A DNA stretch of 64,000 nucleotides. Origin: Xanthomonas hortorum (lineage in GTDB: Bacteria; Pseudomonadota; Gammaproteobacteria; Xanthomonadales; Xanthomonadaceae). Numbering within the stretch: the first letter of the stretch is position 1; every line of letters starts with the position of its first letter. Location: assembly GCF_002940005.1 (NCBI RefSeq), contig NZ_MDEF01000004.1. One strand, written 5' to 3'. Shown here piece by piece: positions 9,379-21,628 of this stretch. A program made the translations under genes and the position numbers. The notes beneath the pieces are model-generated. The model ran no database searches, was not told where the DNA came from, and saw nothing but the letters and a program-made list of their open reading frames with translations.

Positions 9379-10302
9379 TCAGCCAGCCGGTGCAGCCTCG
9401 GCCCGTTGCGCGACGGGCGCCTGCCCGGCCACTGTCCGCAACGCAGCCAGATAGCGGCGGCTGCATGGCAATACCGTTGCATCGCACAGGTGCACGCGGG
9501 CATCGCCGGATTCCAGCGGTTCGATCGCTTGCACACGTGCCAGCTTCACCAGGTAGCTGCGGTGGATGCGCACGAACACGGCCGGATCGAGTTTGGCCTC
9601 GATCGCGGCCATGGTGCTGCGCAGCGGGTAGTCGTGGCTGCGCACGTGCAGATTGACGTAGTTGCCCGAAGCCTGGACCCATTCGATATCGGCGGTGGCG
9701 ACCAGGAAGTCGCGTCCCAGCTTGCGCACCAGAAAGCGTTGCGGGCGATCCAGTGGCTCCACCGGCGCGCCTTCGTCCGGCGCGGCCAGCAGATGCGCCT
9801 CGCCCTGCCGACGCCGCCCATACCAGGCCAGCGTGTGTTGCAGCGCCACCAGCAAGGCGAAGGTGCGCAGATCCTTGGAGAGTTCGTACACCCACTGCAA
9901 GCGCCAGCCACCGAAGTCGTAGTGCGCCCCCACCGCGAGATAGACCAGCTTGCGCAGCAGCACCATGCCGCTGACGTGCAGCAACCACCAGACCAGCCCG
10001 GCCGCCATATAAAGCGGAATGCGCCGCTGCCAGACATCGGCATGCAACGGCCAGCGCCGGCATAGCCAGAGCAACAGCGGCAGGAGCAGTAACGAGGCGG
10101 TTGCGCTACTCAGCTCCCAGGTCAGCACCTGCCATAGCAGCAACGGCTGACCATCGCGACGCGCCGCCAGCGATGCGGTCGTGGTATTGCCGAGCGCACT
10201 GCCATAGAAAACCAGCAGCCAGATCAACGCCACCCAGCGCTTGCCCGCGCTGGCGTTGCTGCCGGTATCGGGTGGAATGGCCCCGGATGCTGGTGAATTC
10301 AT
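9379..10302 (-). CDS. rpfD: RpfD, membrane-linked LytTR-domain regulator
   Basis: This 307-residue protein has an N-terminal half with about four hydrophobic segments (residues 25-165) and a C-terminal LytTR DNA-binding domain, from about residue 190 (RFLVRKLGRDFLVATADIEWVQASGNY) to VFVRIHRSYLVKLARVQAI. Its place after prfB and before recJ in an rpf cluster matches RpfD of X. campestris. LytTR regulators bind direct repeats and often control extracellular products. Unlike typical two-component members it has no receiver domain, so the membrane part presumably senses directly; that is inference. It diverges from the acyltransferase gene, with 151 bases between start codons. Confidence 0.85.
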   Translation of the reverse strand: MNSPASGAIPPDTGSNASAGKRWVALIWLLVFYGSALGNTTTASLAARRDGQPLLLWQVLTWELSSATASLLLLPLLLWLCRRWPLHADVWQRRIPLYMAAGLVWWLLHVSGMVLLRKLVYLAVGAHYDFGGWRLQWVYELSKDLRTFALLVALQHTLAWYGRRRQGEAHLLAAPDEGAPVEPLDRPQRFLVRKLGRDFLVATADIEWVQASGNYVNLHVRSHDYPLRSTMAAIEAKLDPAVFVRIHRSYLVKLARVQAIEPLESGDARVHLCDATVLPCSRRYLAALRTVAGQAPVAQRAEAAPAG

Positions 10303-10453
10303 CTGCGCATTCTAGGCAAACCGTCTGCCTGCCGTCCCCGGTTCGTCCCTGCAGTACCGCAACTGGTCACTCAGGGACAGCGTTGCCACCCTTGGCGCAT
10401 CTGCATGGGCCGGATGTGCCGAGGATGCAGGCACGCCTTCAACCGACACGACC

Positions 10454-11668
10454 ATGACCGAGCGCCGCCACGATATCGACGCCTTGCGCGTCTTCGCCTT
10501 TGCCTTGCTGATCCTCTATCACGTGGGCATGGCCTATGTGGCCGACTGGGATTTCCACCTCAAGAGCGTGCACACGGCGCAGTGGTTGCAGTGGCCGATG
10601 ATCGTGCTCAATCGGTGGCGGATGCCGTTGCTGTTCATGATCTCCGGCATCGCGATCGGGCTGGCGCGGCCGCAGGCCCGGCCCTGGCGTTTCGCGCTGC
10701 AGCGCTGCGGGCGGTTGCTGCCGCCGTTGCTGTTCGGCATGTTCGTGGTGGTTGCGGTGCAAGCCTATTGCCAGGGCGTGAGCAACGGCAAGGTCAGCCC
10801 GGGATTCGGAACCTTCTTGCTGCGCTATTGGCAGGTGCGTCCTTGGCCGGCCGGCAGCTTCGATGGCTGGGAGCGCGGCATCACCTGGAACCATCTGTGG
10901 TATCTGGCCTATCTGCTGCCCTACACCATCGCGTTGATGGCGCTGGTGTCGCTGGTACGCCCGCTGCGGTTGGCCGCGTTGCCTCGCTTGCCCGCTGCGC
11001 TGGCGGTACCGGCACTGCTGCTGTTGCCGATCCTGTGGGAAGCGTTCTGCGTGCTGTGGGTGATGCCGCGCCACCCGCCGACCCACGCGCTGGTCGGCGA
11101 CTGGTTCGTGCATGCCGAATCGTTCCCGCTGTTCGTGCTGGGGTATCTGCTGGCACGCCGCGAGCGCTTCTGGGCTTGGGCGGTGCGGCTGCGGTGGCTC
11201 ACACTCGGCACCGCGCTATTGGCGATCGGCACTGAACTGGCAATCCGTTATGTCGGCATCCATGGACAACCGGCGCAACTGGGTGCAACGCTGACTGCGT
11301 TGCCGTGGGAGACGATCGAACATAGCGCACGTGCCGCCTACACCTGGCTGGCGCTGCTGACGATTCTTGGCTGGGCCAGGCACCGTTTGAACCGTCCGTT
11401 CCGCTGGCTGCCGTACTGCACCGAAGCCGTGTTTCCCTGGTACATCCTGCATCAGAGCCTGATCATCGTGGTGCTCTACTGGCTGATGCCGTTGCACTTG
11501 AATGCCTGGCTGGAGCCGGCGCTGGTGATTGCCGCCACCGTGATCGGCTGTCTGGCACTGCATGAATGTGCGATTCGCCGCGTGCGCTGGCTGCGTCCGT
11601 TGTTCGGATTACGTGGGCGCACGCAGCGTTCGGCGAGGCAGGTCGACGTCATGCCGATGCCGTCATGA
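10454..11668 (+). CDS. Membrane acyltransferase (acyltransferase 3 / OpgC-like family)
   Basis: The 404-residue protein looks like an integral membrane O-acyltransferase of the acyltransferase-3 superfamily. The N-terminal RRHDIDALRVFAFALLILYH carries the family's RxxxxDxLR-type motif and catalytic-type histidine. About ten hydrophobic segments follow, with NHLWYLAYLLPYT near residue 152 typical of the OpgC branch. Members transfer acyl or succinyl groups to periplasmic glycans or other exported molecules; the substrate here is unknown. It is divergent from rpfD. The next gene starts about 100 bases downstream on the same strand. Confidence 0.8.
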   Translation: MTERRHDIDALRVFAFALLILYHVGMAYVADWDFHLKSVHTAQWLQWPMIVLNRWRMPLLFMISGIAIGLARPQARPWRFALQRCGRLLPPLLFGMFVVVAVQAYCQGVSNGKVSPGFGTFLLRYWQVRPWPAGSFDGWERGITWNHLWYLAYLLPYTIALMALVSLVRPLRLAALPRLPAALAVPALLLLPILWEAFCVLWVMPRHPPTHALVGDWFVHAESFPLFVLGYLLARRERFWAWAVRLRWLTLGTALLAIGTELAIRYVGIHGQPAQLGATLTALPWETIEHSARAAYTWLALLTILGWARHRLNRPFRWLPYCTEAVFPWYILHQSLIIVVLYWLMPLHLNAWLEPALVIAATVIGCLALHECAIRRVRWLRPLFGLRGRTQRSARQVDVMPMPS

Positions 11669-11769
11669 ACGCATTGCGCACCGATGGCGCTGTTTGGCGC
11701 GCGATGGACTGGACGGCCTATCCGCAGCAACGCAAGATGCGCGCCGGACATGCTCTTTCGAAGAACACC

Positions 11770-12807
11770 ATGCGCCCCACCCTGCTTGCCGCCGCCTTGT
11801 TGCTCACGCCCGTCGCCGCCCTTGCCGAGGCCCCGGTCGGCATCGCCTTCGACCATGAAGACTGGACCATCGCCTGCGACAACACCCGCACCTGCCGCGC
11901 TGCCGGTTACCAGCCGGACGAAGGCGACAGCACGCCGGTGTCGGTGCTGTTGACGCGCAAGGCAGGCGCGGGGCAAGCGGTGACCGCTGAGCTGATGCTG
12001 GGCCAGTACGACGAGGTCAAGATGCCGGCGTCGCTCACATTGCGCATCGACCAGCGCGATCTGGGCAAGCTGGCGCTCAATCGCGACAGCGGCACCGCGC
12101 CGCTGACCAACGCGCAGGTCACTGCACTGCTGGCCGCGCTGACCCGCAGCAGCACGATCGTGGCGGTGGGCAACGATGGTCGCCGCTGGCAGCTGTCCGA
12201 TCGCGGCGCGGCGGCGGTGCTGCTGAAGATGGACGAATTCCAGGGCCGGTTGGGCACGCGTGGTGCGCTGGTGCGCAAGGGCGATCGCGACGAAGCCGCC
12301 GTGCTGCCGGCCGTGCCGGTACCGCAGATACGTGAAGCCAAACTCGCCGCGCCGCAAGCGGCCGATGCGCGCCTGGGCAAACTTCCGGCGCTCTATCAGG
12401 CGCTGCGTGCCAGCTTGCCGGCCAACGACGAATGCAAGCGGCTGGACGCAAGCACTGCGCCGGAACCGCTGACGATCACCCGGCTCAGCAGCGAAAAATT
12501 GCTGGTCTCGACCGATTGCTGGATGGGCGCCTACAACGTCGGCACCGGCTATTGGGTCATCAATGCGCGCGCGCCGTTCGCGCCCACCTTGATCACCACC
12601 CAGGCCAGCGATCTGGATGAGGCGACCATCCTCGCATCGCACAAGGGGCGAGGTCTGGGCGATTGCTACAGCCAGGCCAGCTGGACCTGGGACGGCCGCC
12701 GGTTTGTGCCGACCTCCAAATCCACCTCCGGCCTGTGCCGGCTGGTGGCCGCGGGCGGCGCGTGGGAATTGCCAACGCTGGTGACCGAGGTCAAGAAGTC
12801 ACCTTGA
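11770..12807 (+). CDS. DUF1176 periplasmic protein
   Basis: The frame is open from 11566, but the upstream part overlaps the acyltransferase gene. ATG 11770 gives 345 residues beginning with a clear signal peptide, MRPTLLAAALLLTPVAALAEA, so it is chosen as the start. The mature protein opens IAFDHEDWTIACDNTRTCRAAGY and contains paired cysteines (CDNTRTC; CWMGAYNVGTGYWVI; GDCYSQASWTWDGRRF), typical of DUF1176, a secreted family of unknown function with probable disulfides. It may be co-transcribed with the preceding acyltransferase. A spacer of 805 bases with repeats follows. Confidence 0.8.
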   Translation: MRPTLLAAALLLTPVAALAEAPVGIAFDHEDWTIACDNTRTCRAAGYQPDEGDSTPVSVLLTRKAGAGQAVTAELMLGQYDEVKMPASLTLRIDQRDLGKLALNRDSGTAPLTNAQVTALLAALTRSSTIVAVGNDGRRWQLSDRGAAAVLLKMDEFQGRLGTRGALVRKGDRDEAAVLPAVPVPQIREAKLAAPQAADARLGKLPALYQALRASLPANDECKRLDASTAPEPLTITRLSSEKLLVSTDCWMGAYNVGTGYWVINARAPFAPTLITTQASDLDEATILASHKGRGLGDCYSQASWTWDGRRFVPTSKSTSGLCRLVAAGGAWELPTLVTEVKKSP

Positions 12808-12982
12808 TCGAGGCGAGGACAGTGCGCGTGTGTGCTTGCACTGTCTTGCAAGACGCGTTGAAGCGGCGAACGACACTATTTCGCGGCTATCAGGCGTGTG
12901 CCACTTGCGGCACACCACCGCGCACATGCCACCTGTGAGTACGCCTTCCAGTGCAGAGCGGCTGGGCTGCGGCCTGGCTGCG

Positions 12983-13115
12983 GGGCCCTTGCCCGCCCAC
13001 CATCGCGGGACACGCCGCAAGTACGTCCATGTAGGCTCTTACGCGGCATCCATGCCGCATAAGGTCCCGCGACGGTGGACGGGCAAGGACCCATCGAGAT
13101 GGTCGGTGTGCGTGG
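12983..13115. repeat. Long extragenic palindrome, family A copy 1
   Basis: The two ends, CCTTGCCCGCCCACCATCGC... and ...GCGACGGTGGACGGGCAAGG, are near-perfect inverted complements ending at GGGAC/GTCCC. A nested inverted repeat, TACGCGGCAT/ATGCCGCATA, lies in the middle. A second copy with over 90% identity by eye lies at 39947-40081. It sits in the 12808-13612 spacer between the converging DUF1176 gene and recJ, where no convincing gene was seen. The remainder of the spacer holds a family C repeat and, at 13487-13535, part of a palindrome also seen near 40190. Confidence 0.8.
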
Positions 13116-13260
13116 TTGCAAGCAGAGCATGACGTGTGTTTCTCGGATCACGGCGCGTCCGATCAGCTTCCCACAGGCCTTCGAGAAAGCACCTACAGAC
13201 TTGCCATCGCGAATCGCGTGGGTCACTGCAAAACAAGATGAAAAATCGGCTTGCCTTGAC

Positions 13261-13412
13261 CAGGTCATGGAGACGACAAGCCGAGGCGGCAGCGTGGCCG
13301 GGGATTGGCGGAGAGCGGCACACGGATGTGCCGCGGCGGCGAGTCAGACAGGATGTCTGACCGAGCCGAGGAGCCGATCCCCGGCAGCGCTGCCGCCCCT
13401 ACCGAAGCCAGC
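13261..13412. repeat. Structured extragenic repeat, family C copy 1
   Basis: This unit of about 152 bases contains the short hairpins CGGCACACGGATGTGCCG and TCAGACAGGATGTCTGA. Its outer arms, GGCAGCGTGGCCGGGGAT and ATCCCCGGCAGCGCTGCC, can also pair. Near-identical copies lie at 35536-35687 and 35759-35910. It carries no open frame of its own and resembles the REP/MITE-like elements scattered between Xanthomonas genes. Confidence 0.8.
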
Positions 13413-13612
13413 GGCCGCCGCCCCTACCGAGGCCAGCGACTGACAGCCGCGCGCTTAGAACCGTACCCTCAGCGCCCTATACGGACGGATTCACGGCGTG
13501 TCCCGCGAGCGGTGCGGTGAGGACACCACGCCCTCGACCAACGCGGCTTGGAAACATCCAGATGAGGCCAGGTGCGGCCAACAAAACGTAGAAAGAACGC
13601 TGGGCCCGCAGA

Positions 13613-15352
13613 TCAGCCAGTGACGGTTGCCGGCTCGCAATGTTCGACGATCAACTGCACCGCCGTGCCGCCGCGATAATCGTCGCTGACCAGGCGATAG
13701 GCCAGCCGCACCATGCGACCCGGCTCACTGCCGCGCCAGCCATTGAAGTGGATCGCATTGAGCGGTTCGGCGCGCCCGGGGCAACGCAGCGTCAACTTGA
13801 GATGGCGCTCCTTGAGCACGCGGCACTGCAGCACCTCGAATTGACCATCGAACAGCGGTTCGGGAAAGCCCTGCCCCCACGGCCCGGCCACGCGCAGCGC
13901 TTCGGCATGCAGGTGATCGAGTTCGTGCGCAGCCAGTTCGCCATCGCTGTGCAGTTCGGCGTGCAGCAGCGAGGCATCCACCATCGATTGCACTTGCGAC
14001 CGGAATGCCTGTTCAAACGTGGCCAGCGCGGCGTGATCCATGCTCAACCCGGCGGCCATCGCATGCCCGCCGAACTTCTGGATCAGGCCGGGATGGCGCG
14101 CATCCACCGCCGCCAGCACATCGCGGATATGCAGGCCGGGAATCGACCGCGCCGAGCCGCGCAACAGGCTGCTGCCCGGCTCGGCCGGCGCCAGCGCGAT
14201 CACCGGGCGATGCAGGCGGTCCTTGAGTTTGGAAGCGACCAATCCAATGACGCCGGGATGCCACTCGGCATCAAACAGGCAGGCCGCGATCGGCAACGCG
14301 CCATCGGCATCCAGCACCACCTTGGTGACCGCTTGCTCGGCGTCGTCGGTCATCAACTGCTGCACCGCGCGGCGCTCTGCGTTGATCTCCTCCAGGGTGC
14401 CGGCGATCTCGCGCGCGCGGCTCCAGTCTTCGCTGAGCAATAGTTCGATGCCCAAGGCCATGTCTTCGAGGCGGCCCGCGGCATTGAGGCGTGGGGCGAG
14501 CGCGAATCCGATGTCGCTGGCGCTCAGGCGCGCCACATCGCGACCGCTGGCATCGATCAGGGCGCGCAGTCCGATACAGCCCCTGCCCTCGCGCAGGCGG
14601 CGCAAGCCGGCCGACACCAGCGCACGGTTGTTGGTATCCAGCGGCACCAGGTCGGCGACCGTGCCGACGGCAACCAGATCCAGCAACACCGACAGATCCG
14701 GTTCGGCGCGCTCGGCAAAAGCGCCGCGCGCGCGCAGCACACTGCGCAATGCCAGCAGCACGTAGAAGATCACCCCGACGCCGGCCAACGACTTGCTCGG
14801 GAAGGTGTCGTTGGCTAGATTCGGATCCACGATCGCATCGGCAGGCGGCAACACCTCGCCGGGCAAGTGATGATCGGTGACCAGCACGGTCCAGCCGCGC
14901 GCCTTGGCCGCGGCTACACCGGCATGACAGGCGATGCCGTGATCGACGGTGACCAGCAGATCCGGCTGCAACGCGGCCAGTTCGTCCACCAGCGCAGGCG
15001 ACAGGCCATAGCCGTGCACCATGCGATTGGGCACTGCATGATGCACATCCAGCGCGCCGAGCATGCGCAAGCCGCGCACGCCAACCGCGCAGGCGGTGGC
15101 GCCATCGCAATCGAAATCGCCCACCACCAGGATGCGGCGCTGGTGTGCGATCGCATCGGCCAGCAGCTCGGCGGCAGCGTCGCTGTTGTGCAGCAACTCC
15201 GGCGACAGCAGTTGCCCCAACCGCGGATGCGCGCCTTGCGTATCGGTGACGCCACGCGCGGCATAGATGCGGCGCAACAGCGGCAACATGGCATCGGGCC
15301 AACTGCCGGCCTGCCCGGGCGGGCGCCGGACGATCTGCGGAGTAGAGGTCAT
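13613..15352 (-). CDS. recJ: Single-stranded-DNA-specific exonuclease RecJ
   Basis: RecJ is the 5'-to-3' single-strand exonuclease of recombination and mismatch repair. The 579-residue product shows the DHH-family metal motifs in order: VVGDFDCDGATACAVG, VTVDHGIACHAG and VTDHHLPGEVLPPADAIVDPN (the DHH motif proper). It also has the DHHA1-type C-terminal signature GGHAMAAGLSM and an OB-fold-like tail. The frame stays open upstream through rpfE, but ATG 15352-15350 is chosen because the RecJ-like sequence begins there and it overlaps the rpfE stop as ATGA, implying translational coupling. This linkage of recJ with rpfE and greA is standard in Xanthomonas. Confidence 0.95.
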   Translation of the reverse strand: MTSTPQIVRRPPGQAGSWPDAMLPLLRRIYAARGVTDTQGAHPRLGQLLSPELLHNSDAAAELLADAIAHQRRILVVGDFDCDGATACAVGVRGLRMLGALDVHHAVPNRMVHGYGLSPALVDELAALQPDLLVTVDHGIACHAGVAAAKARGWTVLVTDHHLPGEVLPPADAIVDPNLANDTFPSKSLAGVGVIFYVLLALRSVLRARGAFAERAEPDLSVLLDLVAVGTVADLVPLDTNNRALVSAGLRRLREGRGCIGLRALIDASGRDVARLSASDIGFALAPRLNAAGRLEDMALGIELLLSEDWSRAREIAGTLEEINAERRAVQQLMTDDAEQAVTKVVLDADGALPIAACLFDAEWHPGVIGLVASKLKDRLHRPVIALAPAEPGSSLLRGSARSIPGLHIRDVLAAVDARHPGLIQKFGGHAMAAGLSMDHAALATFEQAFRSQVQSMVDASLLHAELHSDGELAAHELDHLHAEALRVAGPWGQGFPEPLFDGQFEVLQCRVLKERHLKLTLRCPGRAEPLNAIHFNGWRGSEPGRMVRLAYRLVSDDYRGGTAVQLIVEHCEPATVTG

Positions 15353-16269
15353 TGCGCCAGCTGTAAGCGCGGCTTGCGCCAGAAACGCCAGCGTTGTGCG
15401 TGCGTCAGCGAGACGGTTTGCCCGTCCTGGAAATCCAGTACCAGCCGATCCAGTTCGCCACGTGCCATCGCCGCCAGCAACGGCGCAACCGCGTCGTCGC
15501 TGAATTGCTGCAGCGAACGTAGGTGACGCAGATCCACCAAGGCATCCACGCGTTGTTCGCCCTGCGCATCCGCGCCGGCCGCCAGCGCCAACGCACGCAA
15601 CAGCGACTCGCGGCTGCGCACTTGCCGATGCGGCGAACTCACCGCATGCGGCAGCACGCCGCCGCCCCAGAACCACAGCGAATTGATCGCCGGTTTGCCG
15701 CTGGCCACGCGGCCTTCGTTCCAGGGATGCTGATGCAGCAGCACCTGCGCTTCGGTCAACAACGCGCGCCAGCGCCGGCCGACATCGCCGGCGGGAAGAT
15801 GCTCGAACAAGTCGTCGCCGATCGCCAGATCCGGCGGCGCGAATTCCGGCAGCTTGGCATCCGGCGACAAGCGCAGATACCAGCGCGAGGGGGTTGGCGC
15901 ATCCAGCAGAAACCCGGCATCGCCGAACATCGGCTTGAGGATCGGCAACAACACCTCCAGATCTTCTGCCGTGGGACCAAGCGCCTCGCCATACCCCATC
16001 AACCGCGCGCCCTGCATGTCCGGCACCACATAGGCCGGATCGGCACGCACCCAGGTCGCACCGGCAGCATCGCCGACATCCAGCTGACGGGTCAGCGCCG
16101 CTACCGGCCATTGCGCAGGCGTCAAGCTGAAGTGGCGCTGCAACTGCGCCACTTCGCCGGGATCGGTGCTTTGCTGATCGGCACGCGCAAGCGCACGCGC
16201 CACCGGCATGTCGCCCAACTCGCCGGGTAGACGGCGTGTTTCCGGCAGCAGCAGCGTTGCGGTCGTCAT
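15349..16269 (-). CDS. rpfE: RpfE, conserved protein of unknown biochemical function
   Basis: The 306-residue protein matches by position and character the RpfE product encoded between greA and recJ in Xanthomonas. Visible features include ATWVRADPAYVVPDMQGARLM, LLHQHPWNEGR and SLWFWGGGVLPHAV. The last resembles a motif in proteins loosely annotated as phosphoglycerate-mutase-like regulators. No signal peptide or membrane segment was seen, so it is probably cytoplasmic. In X. campestris, rpfE mutants have altered extracellular enzyme levels, but no enzymatic activity has been assigned as far as I know. It overlaps the recJ start by four bases. Confidence 0.8.
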   Translation of the reverse strand: MTTATLLLPETRRLPGELGDMPVARALARADQQSTDPGEVAQLQRHFSLTPAQWPVAALTRQLDVGDAAGATWVRADPAYVVPDMQGARLMGYGEALGPTAEDLEVLLPILKPMFGDAGFLLDAPTPSRWYLRLSPDAKLPEFAPPDLAIGDDLFEHLPAGDVGRRWRALLTEAQVLLHQHPWNEGRVASGKPAINSLWFWGGGVLPHAVSSPHRQVRSRESLLRALALAAGADAQGEQRVDALVDLRHLRSLQQFSDDAVAPLLAAMARGELDRLVLDFQDGQTVSLTHAQRWRFWRKPRLQLAQ

Positions 16270-16312
16270 CGGTCGGTGGCGTCGATCAATGGCAGTCGAT
16301 CAGTCCAGGCAA

Positions 16313-16785
16313 TCAATCTAGATAGGCAACGCTGACGACTTCGTACTCGCGCTGGCCGGCCGGCGCGTCGATGGTGACCGAGTCGCCCTCCAGCTTGCCG
16401 ATCAACGCACGTGCCAATGGCGAAGAGATCGCGATCATGCCCAGCTTGATGTCCGCTTCCAGATCGCCAACGATCTGGTAGCGCTTCTCTTCGTCGGTCT
16501 CGGTGTCGGCCAGCGTCACGGTGGCGCCGAACACGATCTTGTTACCGGCCGACAACTTGGTGATGTCGATGATCTCGGCATGCGAGAGCTCGCCTTCCAG
16601 CTGCTTGATGCGGCCTTCGATAAAGCTCTGCTGCTCGCGCGCGGCGTGGTATTCGGCATTTTCCTTCAGATCGCCGTGCGCACGCGCTTCGGCGATCGCG
16701 CTGATCACCGCCGGGCGCTTGACCGACTTCAGCTGATCGAGTTCTTCGCGCAGACGCTGGGCGCCCTTCGCGGTCATGGGTGCTC

Positions 16786-16789
<4 letters not shown>
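16313..16789 (-). CDS. greA: Transcription elongation factor GreA
   Basis: GreA rescues backtracked RNA polymerase by stimulating transcript cleavage. The 158-residue protein has the N-terminal coiled-coil with the acidic tip, AEARAHGDLKENAEYHAAREQQ, and the C-terminal FKBP-like domain (YQIVGDLEADIKLGMIAISSPLARALIG). The start ATG 16789-16787 overlaps the carB stop as ATGA; this gives MRAPMTAKGAQRL, whereas an upstream start would only add residues from carB. Coupling greA to carB is typical of gammaproteobacteria. Confidence 0.96.
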
Positions 16790-20028
<3,239 letters not shown>

Positions 20029-20141
20029 TTCTTTACTCGATTAAGGACTTGCGGCGAGCCGCAAGTGCGGAAGAGTGGCCGCGGCGATCGAATCGCGACG
20101 CAGCGTGATAGTGCATCGACTCAGCAGAGCCGAAAGCCGGT

Positions 20142-20498
20142 TCATCCGGCAGATCCATAGCCGAGGCCGTGCAGGGTGTGCTGAAGCCATTGATACAGCC
20201 CGAAGGACGCGGCCAAGCTGCCCAGGATCAGCAGCCAGCCGATCGCGGAGGTCTTGCCCCAACGGCGCACCTTGTCCGGGTCGGTGTTCTGCATGCGATG
20301 GTGAAAGGATTCCCCGCCAGTCACATAGCCGACACCGAAAACGAAGCACATCGGCACCATCAAGGCCAGCTTCATGCCGCCGTGCAGCGTGATCGACTCG
20401 GCGCCAGCGCGTGCCTGCTCCAGCGGCATCCACACGCCCCAGTAAGTCAAGGCAACGCCCACCAGCACGATCAGCACACCCATCAACCGAGCGCTCAT
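20142..20498 (-). CDS. Small membrane protein between carA and carB
   Basis: The function is not recognised. The 118-residue protein has three or four hydrophobic segments: LMGVLIVLVGVALTYWGVW near the N-terminus, LALMVPMCFVFGVGYVTGG in the middle and AIGWLLILGSLAASFGLYQW near the end. A polar stretch, FHHRMQNTDPDKVRRWGK, lies between the last two. Its ATG overlaps the carA stop as ATGA, so it should be translated with carA, while carB starts 113 bases further on. Nothing in the sequence links it to carbamoyl phosphate chemistry. Confidence 0.75.
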   Translation of the reverse strand: MSARLMGVLIVLVGVALTYWGVWMPLEQARAGAESITLHGGMKLALMVPMCFVFGVGYVTGGESFHHRMQNTDPDKVRRWGKTSAIGWLLILGSLAASFGLYQWLQHTLHGLGYGSAG

Positions 20499-21628
20499 GC
20501 GTGCTCGGCATCCTTGGCCATCAACTCCACGAACCGATCGAACAACGGCCCAACATCGCGCGGGCCCGGCGAGGCTTCCGGGTGACCCTGAAACGAGAAC
20601 GCCGGGGCGTCGGTCAGTGCGATGCCCTGGTTGGTGCCATCGAACAGCGAACGATGGGTCACCCGCACATTGGCCGGCAACGTGCTTTCGTCAACCGCGA
20701 AACCATGGTTCTGCGAGGTGATCATCACTCGCCCGCCATCCAGATCCTGCACCGGATGATTGGCGCCATGGTGGCCGGTGGCCATCTTGACCGTGCTGGC
20801 ACCGGCGGCCAGCGCCAGCAGCTGATGGCCCAGGCAGATGCCAAAGGTGGGCACCTTCTTGGAGATCAATTCCTGGATCGCAGCGATTGCGTAATCGCAG
20901 GGCTCCGGATCGCCCGGGCCGTTGGACAGGAACACGCCGTCCGGATTCATCGCCAGCACCTCGGCCACCGGCGTGCGTGCCGGCACCACGGTGACGTCGC
21001 AACCACGATCGGCCAGCATGCGCAGGATGTTGAGCTTGACGCCGTAGTCGTACGCGACAACTTTGTATTTCAGCTCGGCCCGCGCGAAGGTGTCGGAGTT
21101 CAGATCCAGCGAGCCTTCCTGCCAGTTGTAGCGGGTCTCGGTGGAAACCACCTTGGCCAGGTCCATGCCCTTCAGACCGGGGAAGCTGCGCGCCGCTTCC
21201 AGCGCCTTTTCGACGTCGATCTCGCCGGCCATCAGCGCGCCGTTCTGGGCGCCCTTCTGCCGCAGCAAGCGGGTCAGCTTGCGGGTGTCGATGCCGGAAA
21301 TGGCCACCACACCGCGGGCCTGCAACCATTCCGGCAACGCCACCTCGCTACGCCAGCTGCTGGGACGACGCGGCACATCGCGCACGATCAGGCCGGCGGC
21401 CCAGATCTTTGTGGCCTCGTCGTCCTGATCGGTGAAACCAGTGTTGCCGATATGCGGATAGGTCAGCGTGACCATCTGGCGGGCATAGGACGGATCGGTC
21501 AGGACTTCCTGATAACCGGTCATGGCGGTGTTGAACACCACTTCGCCGACGGAAAGCCCGTTGGCGCCTACGGATTCGCCCTCGAACACGGTGCCGTCTT
21601 CGAGGACAAGGATTGCGGGTTGGGTCAC
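20495..21628 (-). CDS. carA: Carbamoyl-phosphate synthase, small (glutaminase) subunit
   Basis: CarA hydrolyses glutamine and feeds ammonia to CarB. The 377-residue protein has the N-terminal small-subunit domain (FEGESVGANGLSVGEVVFNTAMTGYQE) and a class I glutamine amidotransferase domain. The nucleophile cysteine is in FGICLGHQLLALA, and the catalytic histidine in SFQGHPEASPGP. The start is taken as GTG 21628-21626, because similarity to CarA begins at TQPAILVLEDGTVFEG; no ATG is available nearby, and the longer open frame adds unrelated residues. Its stop overlaps the following small membrane-protein gene. The 239-base spacer to dapB should hold the promoter. Confidence 0.95.
   Translation of the reverse strand: MTQPAILVLEDGTVFEGESVGANGLSVGEVVFNTAMTGYQEVLTDPSYARQMVTLTYPHIGNTGFTDQDDEATKIWAAGLIVRDVPRRPSSWRSEVALPEWLQARGVVAISGIDTRKLTRLLRQKGAQNGALMAGEIDVEKALEAARSFPGLKGMDLAKVVSTETRYNWQEGSLDLNSDTFARAELKYKVVAYDYGVKLNILRMLADRGCDVTVVPARTPVAEVLAMNPDGVFLSNGPGDPEPCDYAIAAIQELISKKVPTFGICLGHQLLALAAGASTVKMATGHHGANHPVQDLDGGRVMITSQNHGFAVDESTLPANVRVTHRSLFDGTNQGIALTDAPAFSFQGHPEASPGPRDVGPLFDRFVELMAKDAEHA

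Noticed and set aside
9053..10063. Long open frame of 336 codons on the minus strand overlapping rpfD and the prfB start
   Set aside because: Its translation is Arg/Ala/Gly-rich without motifs, and it covers the real LytTR protein in another frame; a GC-rich shadow.
13255..13412. CRISPR-like repeats
   Set aside because: The family C elements are 150-base structured units, two in tandem and one alone, not short direct repeats with unique spacers of regular length.
12830..13440. Several overlapping short frames in the repeat-rich spacer
   Set aside because: They arise from the palindromic repeats in both strands and have no conserved features.
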